Shown piece after piece: positions 26,457 to 34,885 of a stretch of DNA of 64,000 nucleotides. Numbering within the stretch: position 1 is the stretch's first letter; each line of letters starts with the position of its first letter. The notes below the pieces were generated by a model, which was not told the DNA's origin, did not search any database, and saw only the letters and a program-made list of their open reading frames with translations. Location of the stretch: positions 620,001-684,000 of the forward strand of contig NZ_CP061316.1 of assembly GCF_018688335.1 (NCBI RefSeq). The letters run 5' to 3'. The position numbers and the translations under genes were made by a program. This DNA comes from Polynucleobacter sp. AP-Jannik-300A-C4. Lineage in GTDB: Bacteria > Pseudomonadota > Gammaproteobacteria > Burkholderiales > Burkholderiaceae.

Positions 26457-27827
26457 TTAAGGGAGTAATCGGCCTATCTTGGACTGATTGCGGATATTCC
26501 ACAAGCGCTCGATAGCGGCACTCATCTCGCTTGGGCTTGCGCCGCCACTAAATGCAGCAAGACGCATCGCCTTATCTGTAATCTCAGTACGGCTTAGGGT
26601 ATTTCCAGGATCGCCCTTGGGTTCATCAACACGACCCTCTAATACTTCACCATTATTTAAGTAGACTTTGACTTTACCGATCCAGCTTTGGGGGTAAGCA
26701 CTATCGACTTCAGGGTCCAAGACCATAGTGACGCGATCGCGGAAAGAGCAAATATCTTGATCATGGAAGTGTTGATCAAATTCTTGCAGGCCTGCAAATT
26801 GATAGTGGGCAACTATCGCGAGTACGGTACCCATTGAGAACTTAGATTGGTGCACGGTTGTGGGGTCGGTGACTGGACCCAAGACATCGATTGCCCCTTG
26901 GTGAACCAAGGTTTCCACCTTGGCGATATCGCTAGGCTTGAGATCTTGTTTCAACATGACTTGCAATAAGGCATCGGCAGCAGGGTGTGTATGACGACAT
27001 GAGGCGTGATATTTGAAGCTCGTCTCAGCAATGGTCCAGCGAGTTCCTAGTCGATCAATTAATTTGCTTGGATCAGAATCACTCGACATTCCGGCGGCCA
27101 AACCCTGTTTACCTTCTAGGATGTGTTCGGCACCAGTAAAGCCAGATTGCGCTAAGTAGGCTGACATCAAGCCGGTTGAAGCGGCATGTGCTGTATGAAG
27201 TTGCTTGGAGTCAGCGGCATCGCGCAGAAATTCCCAAAGGCCGGCAGATTGTGTTCCAGCTGAGCCAAAGGCATGCAGCATTTGGCTTGGGTTGAGTTTG
27301 AGAAGATGACCTACAGCTGCTGCTGCAGCTAAGGTACCGGCTGTGCCTGTAGTGTGAAATATTTTGTAGTGTGAGCGACCTAGGAATTCCCCAACCCGAA
27401 TACCGACTTCATAGCCAGCGACTGCAGCTACGAGCAGATCTCTTCCTGAAGCGCCTATGGCTTGGGCGGTTGCAAGAGCAGCAGGAAATACGATAGTCCC
27501 CGGATGAAATACGGAACCATTGTGCACATCATCTTGTTCGGCTACGTGCGATGCGGCTGCATTTGCTAAGGTAGCCAAGAAAGGGCTTGAAGTTGTGCGG
27601 TGAATCAGAATTTCAGCAGAGCCAGGGTTGGTGGCATTGAAGCCCCCCATGTTTTGCGCAAACTGCGTAATAGCCTCTACGGCGCGCGAACCTTTGCCAG
27701 CAATTGCAGACCCAAACCAATCTACTAGTAAATCTTCGGTGCGGGAAATCACCTCTTCAGGAATATCGCCAATCTTTAATTCAGAAGCAAATGTAGCTAA
27801 AGCTTTAGATAAATGCGGAGAAGTCAT
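26457..27827 (-). CDS. MmgE/PrpD family protein
   Basis: A 456-residue member of the family that contains 2-methylcitrate dehydratase (PrpD) and cis-aconitate decarboxylase (CAD/ACOD1). Family active-site positions can be seen: the EQDDVHNG...FHPG block, the His of FHTTGT, the Lys of DSKQLH, and the Lys/His region SFKYHASCRHTH. These do not separate dehydratase from decarboxylase. The frame is open to 27878 but overlaps the upstream gene there; the ATG at 27827 (MTSPHLSKAL) has AAGGA about ten bases upstream and clears the previous stop at 27842. The neighbours suggest a role in a short dicarboxylate pathway. Confidence 0.82.
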   Translation of the reverse strand: MTSPHLSKALATFASELKIGDIPEEVISRTEDLLVDWFGSAIAGKGSRAVEAITQFAQNMGGFNATNPGSAEILIHRTTSSPFLATLANAAASHVAEQDDVHNGSVFHPGTIVFPAALATAQAIGASGRDLLVAAVAGYEVGIRVGEFLGRSHYKIFHTTGTAGTLAAAAAVGHLLKLNPSQMLHAFGSAGTQSAGLWEFLRDAADSKQLHTAHAASTGLMSAYLAQSGFTGAEHILEGKQGLAAGMSSDSDPSKLIDRLGTRWTIAETSFKYHASCRHTHPAADALLQVMLKQDLKPSDIAKVETLVHQGAIDVLGPVTDPTTVHQSKFSMGTVLAIVAHYQFAGLQEFDQHFHDQDICSFRDRVTMVLDPEVDSAYPQSWIGKVKVYLNNGEVLEGRVDEPKGDPGNTLSRTEITDKAMRLAAFSGGASPSEMSAAIERLWNIRNQSKIGRLLP

Positions 27828-27841
27828 AACAAAATCATTCC

Positions 27842-28726
27842 TTAGGCTAAAACTGCGGTGGCTTGCATGGTGAGCCAACCTTCGTGATCTTCAGCCCAAA
27901 TAGAGATGGTTTTTCCAGACGGATCTTTCTCTAGATCCGGTTTGGCGCTGACTTTAAAAGGATTGATATCAAAAGTAGGGCGAATTGCGCGGAACTCAAA
28001 GCTCTTCAATCTGCAGCCTGGAATACTTTGACGCACTAGATCTACCAACAAGCTTGCAATTAAAGGGCCATGAACAATCAGGCCAGGATAGCCCTCTACT
28101 TCAGTGACGTATTTACGATCATAATGAATGCGATGACCGTTAAATGTCAGTGCTGAGTAACGAAACAACAAAACATCATCCGGCCTTATCGTCTTGGTCC
28201 ACTGTGCGCCTGTAAGTGCGGGTGTGGGTGCAACAGGTTTATCGTCTGGGCCAGGTGCATCGCGATACACGATGTCATGCTCTTCAATTAAGGCTAAGCC
28301 ATTTTGATTGGAGATTGCATGCTTCACCAATACGAAGATGAGATCACCGGTGCGACCTGCCTTGTGCGTAACAGATTCAATTTTAGAAACGCGTTCGATC
28401 TCATCGCCCACTGCAAGTGGAGCTAGCCATTGAACTCGGCTACCAGCCCACATCCGACGTGGTAGCGGTACAGGTGGTAAAAATCCGCCACGTTTAGGGT
28501 GACCATCAGGTCCGATTTCAGATTGAAGGGCGCAAGGCAAAAAATAGAGCCAGTGCCATAACTCGGGAAGAAAGGTTCCATCATTCGGGGTAGGGTCGGA
28601 ACGATCGAGCGTCGCAGATAAAGCTTTGACAGGTGCTGCTGTGACGATGTCTTGAAGGGTTTCGGTTTTGCCGAGCCACTCCTGGAGATGGGTGATGGTT
28701 TGAGGTTCGATTCGCATAACTTCCAT
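27842..28726 (-). CDS. MaoC-type hydratase (mesaconyl-/itaconyl-CoA hydratase-like)
   Basis: A 294-residue double hot-dog protein: an FAS1-like N-terminal dehydratase half and a MaoC-like C-terminal half with the catalytic FNGHRIHYDRKY region near residue 195 and a PGLIVHGPL segment. This build matches mesaconyl-C4-CoA hydratases and itaconyl-CoA hydratases, which form citramalyl-CoA, the substrate of a CitE-type lyase encoded two genes downstream. It starts 31 bases after chrA; a second ATG at 28717 is possible. The stop lies 14 bases before the chosen MmgE/PrpD start. Confidence 0.8.
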   Translation of the reverse strand: MEVMRIEPQTITHLQEWLGKTETLQDIVTAAPVKALSATLDRSDPTPNDGTFLPELWHWLYFLPCALQSEIGPDGHPKRGGFLPPVPLPRRMWAGSRVQWLAPLAVGDEIERVSKIESVTHKAGRTGDLIFVLVKHAISNQNGLALIEEHDIVYRDAPGPDDKPVAPTPALTGAQWTKTIRPDDVLLFRYSALTFNGHRIHYDRKYVTEVEGYPGLIVHGPLIASLLVDLVRQSIPGCRLKSFEFRAIRPTFDINPFKVSAKPDLEKDPSGKTISIWAEDHEGWLTMQATAVLA

Positions 28727-28757
28727 TATGCCAATTTCGGCCTTAAATGCGATGGGT

Positions 28758-30083
28758 CTAGATCAATAAACTTGCCAGTAAATAACTGAGTAAGCCCGCT
28801 AAGGCTGAACCGGTTAACACGCTAATAACCCCTTTTTGAAATTTAAATAGCGCTAAACCTGCAAGTAAGGTGATTGCAATCGAAACCCAAGAGATGGAGC
28901 CACCAAGACCAAGTGGAAAAAAGACGTGATAGGCAAAGAACAGTCCAAGGTTGGCGATGACGCCAACTACAGCGGCAGAGATTGCTGTGAATGGTGCAGT
29001 GAAACTCAATTTGCCATGTGTGGACTCAATGAGTGGTCCACCGACCAAGACCAGGAAAAAAGAGGGTAGGAAAGTAAACCAGGTGGCAACGCAAGCACCA
29101 AGCACGCCAAACCAAAATGGATTGCTATTGCCAATGAGATGTTGAATGTGACCAGCGAGGTAGCCAACAAACGCTACTACCATGATGAGTGGTCCGGGGG
29201 TAGTTTCTCCAAGCGCTAAACCATCCATCATTTGGCCGGCACTGAGCCAATGAAATTGATCGACAGCTCCTTGATAAACATAGGGCAGAACCGCATAAGC
29301 GCCTCCAAATGTGAGAAAGGCAGCCTTTGTAAAAAACCAAGCGATCTGTGGATAGAGTGTTTTCCATCCAAAAATTAGAGCCAATCCAATAAATGGAATA
29401 AGCCACAGTCCTGTAACAACTGAGCTATGTAATACCAATCTTTTTCTAGAAAACTTGGCATGCTCTGGAGTGGGCGTGTGATCGTCAATGATTGCAGCAG
29501 CATGGGTCCCACTCACTTTATCGTGAGAAGCAGTTTGTTGAAAATATTCTGGGTAACGCTTACCACCCCAAATACCAAGCAAGGCTGCGAAGATAACAAT
29601 GATCGGGAATGCTAAGTTGAATATAAATATCGCTAGAAAGGATCCCAGTGCAATCCAGCGCAACGCTTGATTGTGAATCGTACGTTTACCAATACGTACT
29701 GCTGCATGCAGGACGATAGCAGTGACGGCAGGTTTAATTCCGAAGAAGATCGCGGCAATCCAAGGAACCTGGCCAAAAGTCAGGTAGATCCAAGATAGGC
29801 CAATCAAAATAAAGAGAGAAGGCAAGACAAATAGGGTGCCGGCCAGAACACCACCCCAAGTCCGATGCATGAGCCAGCCAATATACGTGACCAACTGCTG
29901 AGCTTCTGGCCCTGGTAAGAGCATGCAATAGTTCAGCGCATGTAAAAAGCGCCGCTCAGAAATCCAGCGACGCTTCTCAACAAGCTCTTGATGGAGGACG
30001 GCAATTTGTCCTGCAGGCCCACCAAAGCTAATAAAGCCGAGCTTGGCCCAAAATTTCAGGGCTTCGCGAAGTGGAACGCTCAA
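28758..30083 (-). CDS. chrA: Chromate transporter, two-domain ChrA
   Basis: A 441-residue long-chain CHR protein with two homologous membrane halves. The first has SFGGPAGQIAVLH and LPGPEAQQ; the second has TFGGAYAVLPYV and TPGPLIM. These FGG and PGP motifs define the family, which exports chromate, although some members have other roles. The start is a TTG at 30083 that overlaps the fabI stop as TTGA; the resulting opening LREALKFWAKLGFISFGG is the standard start, so the unusual codon is well supported. Chromate efflux downstream of an essential lipid enzyme is an odd pairing. Confidence 0.88.
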   Translation of the reverse strand: MSVPLREALKFWAKLGFISFGGPAGQIAVLHQELVEKRRWISERRFLHALNYCMLLPGPEAQQLVTYIGWLMHRTWGGVLAGTLFVLPSLFILIGLSWIYLTFGQVPWIAAIFFGIKPAVTAIVLHAAVRIGKRTIHNQALRWIALGSFLAIFIFNLAFPIIVIFAALLGIWGGKRYPEYFQQTASHDKVSGTHAAAIIDDHTPTPEHAKFSRKRLVLHSSVVTGLWLIPFIGLALIFGWKTLYPQIAWFFTKAAFLTFGGAYAVLPYVYQGAVDQFHWLSAGQMMDGLALGETTPGPLIMVVAFVGYLAGHIQHLIGNSNPFWFGVLGACVATWFTFLPSFFLVLVGGPLIESTHGKLSFTAPFTAISAAVVGVIANLGLFFAYHVFFPLGLGGSISWVSIAITLLAGLALFKFQKGVISVLTGSALAGLLSYLLASLLI

Positions 30084-30865
30084 ACTTCTTCCATTCCACC
30101 AACAACTTGGCTAAAGCCGTTATCAACATAAATGATTTCAGCGGTGATGCCGTTTGCTAAATCAGATAACAAGAACGCAGCGGTATTGCCAACATCATCA
30201 ATGGTGACGTTACGACGCAGTGGTGCAGTTTGCTCAACGGCCTCCAAGATCTTTCCAAATCCTTTGATGCCTGAGGCAGCCAAAGTTTTAATTGGGCCTG
30301 CAGAGATACCGTTAGCGCGAATGCCTTTAGGTCCAACTGAGCCAGCGATGTAACGTACTGAGGCTTCTAGTGAAGCCTTGGCTAAACCCATCGTGTTGTA
30401 GTTAGGTACGTTCTTCATTGAACCTAAGTAAGTGAGAGTCAATAAGGACGACTTGTCGCGCAACATAGGTAAAGCTTCTTTAGCCATTGCTGGGAAGCTG
30501 TAAGCAGAAATATCATGGGCAATTTTGAAGCCTTCACGAGACAGGCCATCTAAAAAGTCGCCGGCAATTGCTTCGCGTGGCGCAAAGCCGATTGCATGAA
30601 CAAAGCCATCAAACTGAGGCCAAGTCTTTGCCAAATCCTTAAATAGGGCAGTAATCTGCTCATCACTGCCAACATCACAGTCAAAAATCAGCTCGGTATT
30701 GAATTCCTTAGCGAAATCAACAATACGGTCTTTAAAGCGCTCGCCAACGTAGGTAAAGGCTAGTTCAGCCCCTTCGCGGTGACATGCCTTGGCAATGCCA
30801 TAGGCAATAGAGCGGTTAGAAAGAAGGCCGGTAATCAGAATTTTTTTGCCAGCGAGAAAGCCCAT
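30080..30865 (-). CDS. fabI: Enoyl-ACP reductase (NADH)
   Basis: A 261-residue short-chain dehydrogenase-type enoyl-ACP reductase that performs the last step of each fatty-acid elongation cycle. The divergent SDR nucleotide site GLLSNRSIAYGIAK is at residues 13-26, and the YNTMGLAK block supplies the catalytic Tyr and Lys with the FabI spacing of six residues. It is probably the first gene of the leftward run that continues with chrA. It diverges from yejA, leaving about 50 bases for both promoters. This is the triclosan-sensitive class of reductase. Confidence 0.95.
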   Translation of the reverse strand: MGFLAGKKILITGLLSNRSIAYGIAKACHREGAELAFTYVGERFKDRIVDFAKEFNTELIFDCDVGSDEQITALFKDLAKTWPQFDGFVHAIGFAPREAIAGDFLDGLSREGFKIAHDISAYSFPAMAKEALPMLRDKSSLLTLTYLGSMKNVPNYNTMGLAKASLEASVRYIAGSVGPKGIRANGISAGPIKTLAASGIKGFGKILEAVEQTAPLRRNVTIDDVGNTAAFLLSDLANGITAEIIYVDNGFSQVVGGMEEV

Positions 30866-30915
30866 ATCGTGTCCTTTGCTTCAAATGTGGTTTGCTATCT
30901 ACAATTGTTGCATAT

Positions 30916-32787
30916 ATGCCCATGCACCCTGTCATCCGCCAAATCCCCACTTTGCTGCTCTTAGCCCTTCTGGCTGGGGTGGTAGTCAATTCAGCTCAGG
31001 GTGCTCAGGGGATCGCTCAGTACGGCAAACCTAAATACGCGGATGGATTTAGCCATTTTGACTATGTGAATCCCAATGCCTCGCGAGGTGGCACCTTAAC
31101 TTTGCCTAACCCGGATCGCCGCACAAGCTTTGATAAATTCAATCCATTTACGCTCCGCGGTGTCGCTGCCCCTGGTATATCTCAGCTGATGTTTGAATCT
31201 TTGGCGGTAGGCAGTGCGGATGAGGTCTCCAGTGCCTATGGTCTGATCGCAGAAGATATTGCAGTTGCGCCTGACAAGATGTCTGTGGTCTTTCGGATTC
31301 GTCCAGAGGCGAAGTTTTCGGATGGCAGTGCGATCTTAGCTAGTGATGTTAAACACAGCTTTGACACTTTGATGAGTTCACTTGCTAATCCGCAATTTAA
31401 AACGGTCTATGCCGATGTCAAGCAAGCGGTGGTGGTTTCTGATCGAGTAATCCGTTTTGATTTCAAGAACAGTAATCCTGAATTACCGGTGATGGTGGGC
31501 ACCCTGCCGGTGTTCTCTCGTAATTGGGGTAAGAAGCCCGATGGCACGATTACACCATTTGATAAATTGACCTTTGAGCTACCGATAGCAAGCGGTCCGT
31601 ATGTGATTGAGTCATACAAAGCTGGTAAGACCATGATCTTTAAGCGCAACCCAAATTACTGGGCCGATCAAGGCGGTAAGACGCTTAATGTCCGTGTCGG
31701 TTTTTATAACTTTGATCGCGTGAACTACAAACTCTATAGTGATGACGCTGTTCGCCTAGAAGCCTTTAAGGCTGGAGAGTTCGATGCTCTGGTGGAGTAC
31801 CGCGCCAAGAATTGGGCAAAGAGTTATGTTGGCCCTAGATTTAATGATGGCACTCTAGAAAAGAAAGCTTTCCTCAATCACAACGGCGCAGGCATGCAAG
31901 GTTTTGCTATGAATGTACGCCGTCCGATTTTTCAGGACCCGCGCGTGCGACAAGCCTTGGGTTATGCGCTCGACTTTGAGTGGTTAAATCGCCAGCTTTT
32001 CTTTGAGCAATACAGTCGAATTAATAGCTACTTTACAAATAGTGATCTGAGCGCCAATTTTGATGGCCCTCGCAAACCCACTGAAGCAGAATTGAAATTA
32101 CTCAAACCTCTGAAGGCGCAATATCCTAAGTGGGTACCAGATGCAGTTTTTGGTCCGATGCCTCCTGCCCCTTCTACTGCCGCCCCTGATAGCTTGCGTC
32201 AGAACTTGCGAAAAGCAAGAGATTTATTAGCTCAGGCTGGTTGGCAATATCGAGATGGCGCTTTACGCAATATGCAAGGCGAGCCATTCCGATTTGAGAT
32301 GGTCGAAGATGGTCCATTTTTCTTAAGAGTGATTTCTTCTTATGTGCGTAACTTAGAGAAGCTGGGTATTCAGGTGGATATTCGGACGAGTGATTTTGCT
32401 TTGCATCAAAAGCGCATGGATGAATACGACTTCGATATGACTACCATTCGTTTCCCGGACTCACAAAGCCCAGGTAATGAATTGTGGGATCGCTTTGGTA
32501 GTCAGGCTGCAAAAGAAAAAGGTTCCGACAATGTGATTGGGGTTCAATCACCAGTGGTCGATGCCCTAGTAGATGCAGTCGTCAAAGCCCAGACCCGTGA
32601 AGAGTTACGTGCAGCTACTAGAGCTTTAGATCGTGTTCTTTGGAATAGTTATTACGTGATCCCGCAGTGGTACAACCCGACACACCGAATCGCGTATCGT
32701 AAAGAGATGCGCTACCCAGAACCTCCTTTGTATTACACCGCCGAATCTTGGATTCTGCTCAATTGGTGGAAAGAAGGGGCGCGCTAA
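30916..32787 (+). CDS. yejA: Peptide ABC transporter substrate-binding protein, YejA type
   Basis: A 623-residue SBP_bac_5 receptor with a signal peptide (IPTLLLLALLAGVVVNSAQG). The YGKPKYADGFSHFDYVNP opening and the RRTSFDKFNPFTLRG segment are typical of YejA. The Yej system imports oligopeptides and, in E. coli, microcin C. The frame is open from a TTG at 30892, but the ATG at 30916 (MPMHPVIRQ) is more likely; no strong ribosome binding site marks either. The stop overlaps the next start by one base (TAATG). Confidence 0.88.
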   Translation: MPMHPVIRQIPTLLLLALLAGVVVNSAQGAQGIAQYGKPKYADGFSHFDYVNPNASRGGTLTLPNPDRRTSFDKFNPFTLRGVAAPGISQLMFESLAVGSADEVSSAYGLIAEDIAVAPDKMSVVFRIRPEAKFSDGSAILASDVKHSFDTLMSSLANPQFKTVYADVKQAVVVSDRVIRFDFKNSNPELPVMVGTLPVFSRNWGKKPDGTITPFDKLTFELPIASGPYVIESYKAGKTMIFKRNPNYWADQGGKTLNVRVGFYNFDRVNYKLYSDDAVRLEAFKAGEFDALVEYRAKNWAKSYVGPRFNDGTLEKKAFLNHNGAGMQGFAMNVRRPIFQDPRVRQALGYALDFEWLNRQLFFEQYSRINSYFTNSDLSANFDGPRKPTEAELKLLKPLKAQYPKWVPDAVFGPMPPAPSTAAPDSLRQNLRKARDLLAQAGWQYRDGALRNMQGEPFRFEMVEDGPFFLRVISSYVRNLEKLGIQVDIRTSDFALHQKRMDEYDFDMTTIRFPDSQSPGNELWDRFGSQAAKEKGSDNVIGVQSPVVDALVDAVVKAQTREELRAATRALDRVLWNSYYVIPQWYNPTHRIAYRKEMRYPEPPLYYTAESWILLNWWKEGAR

Positions 32788-33863
32788 TGCAAGGACAAAT
32801 GTGGTCATATATTTTCAAGCGCGTGCTCTTGATGATTCCTACTTTGTTGGGTGTTTTAACTCTCACCTTTGCAGTAGTGCAATTTGTGCCGGGTGGTCCA
32901 GTTGAGCAATTGATGTTGGAGCTCAAAGGTAAGGGTGATGCCGCAGTGAGTGGGGCAGAGTCTTCTGGTGGCGGCAGCAACTATCGTGGCCGCCAAGGTG
33001 TGGATGCCGAGCGTTTAGCTGAGGTAAAGGCTTTATATGGTTTTGATAAGCCGCCAGTAGAGCGCTATTTCATGATGCTCAAGCGTTTTGCCCAGTTTGA
33101 TCTCGGTCAGAGTTACTACCAACACCAAAGTGTTTGGCAGTTGGTGGTTTCTAAATTGCCAGTATCTATCAGCATAGGTTTATGGACTTTCTTTCTGACT
33201 TACTTGGTCTCAATACCCTTGGGTATTGCTAAGGCAGTCAGGGATGGCTCCCGCTTTGATGCAGTGACGAGCACGATGATTTTGGTGGGCTATGCCATCC
33301 CGGGATTTGTGTTGGGTGTTCTCTTGCTTGTCATCTTTGGCGGCGGCAGTTTCTTGCAAATCTTCCCACTGCGCGGACTGACTTCAGATAACTGGAGTGA
33401 GTTGAGCATGATTGGGAAGGTAATGGATTATTTGTGGCATTTGGTTTTACCGATTACTGCTTCAGTTTTAGGAAGTTTTGCAGTGATTACGATGTTGACG
33501 AAGAACTCTTTCCTGGAGGAGATTCGTAAACAGTACGTGTTGACTGCGAGGGCTAAGGGCCTCACTGAGAAGCAAGTGCTTTGGAAGCATGTCTTCCGTA
33601 ATGCGCTCTTGCCTCTAGTGACGGGCTTTCCAGCAGCCTTTATTGGCGCCTTTTTTACCGGATCATTGCTGATTGAAACCCTGTTTTCTTTGGATGGCCT
33701 GGGTTTACTGTCTTATGAGTCCGTTATGAGGCGTGACTATCCAGTGGTTTTCGGAACACTTTATCTTTTCACCTTGATCGGTTTATTTACTAAATTGATC
33801 TCGGATCTTTGTTATGTCTATATTGATCCGCGTATTCAGTTTGGTGCTGGAGGTGGCTCATGA
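32787..33863 (+). CDS. yejB: Peptide ABC transporter permease, YejB type
   Basis: A 358-residue inner-membrane permease. The first membrane helix (RVLLMIPTLLGVLTLTFAVV) and the long periplasmic loop that includes a Gly/Ser-rich stretch near residue 60 are typical of the DppB-like YejB. The EAA loop that docks on the ATPase is visible (TARAKGLTEKQVLWKHVFRNALLP region, about residue 255). The ATG at 32787 shares a base with the yejA stop and has GAAAGAAGGGG upstream, so upstream in-frame codons are rejected. Confidence 0.9.
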   Translation: MQGQMWSYIFKRVLLMIPTLLGVLTLTFAVVQFVPGGPVEQLMLELKGKGDAAVSGAESSGGGSNYRGRQGVDAERLAEVKALYGFDKPPVERYFMMLKRFAQFDLGQSYYQHQSVWQLVVSKLPVSISIGLWTFFLTYLVSIPLGIAKAVRDGSRFDAVTSTMILVGYAIPGFVLGVLLLVIFGGGSFLQIFPLRGLTSDNWSELSMIGKVMDYLWHLVLPITASVLGSFAVITMLTKNSFLEEIRKQYVLTARAKGLTEKQVLWKHVFRNALLPLVTGFPAAFIGAFFTGSLLIETLFSLDGLGLLSYESVMRRDYPVVFGTLYLFTLIGLFTKLISDLCYVYIDPRIQFGAGGGS

Positions 33864-34885
33864 GTCGCTGGCATCGATTTAAAAACAGTCGCATGGGTTA
33901 TGCCAGTCTCTGGATCTTTATGGTTTTGTTTGGCCTGTCTATGTGCGCTGAGCTGATAGCCAATGACAAGCCTTTGGTAGTCCGCTACGAAGGTAAGTTT
34001 TATTTCCCGATTGTGAAATCACAACCCGAGAGAGTGTTTGGAGGTGACTTCGCTACACCAACGGATTTTTTAGATCCCGATATTCGTCACAACATTACGA
34101 GCAATGGTAATTGGGCGATTTATCCCCCGATACCTTATAGCTATGAAACACTGAACTACTTTTCAAAAGTACCCAATCCTGCGCCACCATCTTTTGACAA
34201 CTGGTTGGGTACTGACGATCGGGGACGCGATGTTCTCGCGCGCTTGATTTATGGATTTCGCCTCTCAATTCTGTTTGGCTTGGCACTCACTATTGTTGGT
34301 GTGAGTGTAGGCATCATCACTGGCTCTTTAATGGGATTCTTTGGCGGCAAGTTTGATCTGATTTCTCAGCGCTTGATTGAAATTTGGTCAGCGATGCCAG
34401 AGTTATATCTGCTGATCATCTTTGCTTCTATTTTTAACCCCAGTATTTGGCTCCTGATTATCTTACTAGCAGCATTTGGTTGGATGGGTTTGTCTGACTA
34501 CGTGCGTGCTGAGTTTTTCCGTAATCGTGCATTGGAATATGTGCGAGCTGCCAGAGCTTTGGGTTTAACGAATTTGCAAATCATGCGTCGTCATATCCTG
34601 CCTAATAGCTTGACACCAGTCATTACCTTTTTACCTTTCAGAATGAGTGCAGCGATTTTGTCGCTCACGAGTTTGGATTTCCTAGGTCTTGGTGTGCCTC
34701 CAGGAACCCCGAGTTTAGGAGAATTGCTATCACAAGGTAAAAGTAATTTAGATGCCTGGTGGATTTCACTATCGACCTTTGTGGTCTTGGTTGCCACTTT
34801 GCTCTTGCTTACTTTTATGGGCGAGGCCTTGCGTGATGCTTTCGATTCTCGCAAGTCAGGCGCCATGAGTGGGGGGCGTTCATGA
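33860..34885 (+). CDS. yejE: Peptide ABC transporter permease, YejE type
   Basis: A 341-residue second permease. After one N-terminal helix there is a large periplasmic insert (about residues 40-120) typical of YejE, then DWLGTDDRGRDVLARLIYGFR and four to five more helices. The docking loop contains RAARALGLTNLQIMRRHILP. It overlaps yejB by ATGA at 5' and yejF by ATGA at 3', so the operon is translationally chained. Confidence 0.9.
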   Translation: MSRWHRFKNSRMGYASLWIFMVLFGLSMCAELIANDKPLVVRYEGKFYFPIVKSQPERVFGGDFATPTDFLDPDIRHNITSNGNWAIYPPIPYSYETLNYFSKVPNPAPPSFDNWLGTDDRGRDVLARLIYGFRLSILFGLALTIVGVSVGIITGSLMGFFGGKFDLISQRLIEIWSAMPELYLLIIFASIFNPSIWLLIILLAAFGWMGLSDYVRAEFFRNRALEYVRAARALGLTNLQIMRRHILPNSLTPVITFLPFRMSAAILSLTSLDFLGLGVPPGTPSLGELLSQGKSNLDAWWISLSTFVVLVATLLLLTFMGEALRDAFDSRKSGAMSGGRS

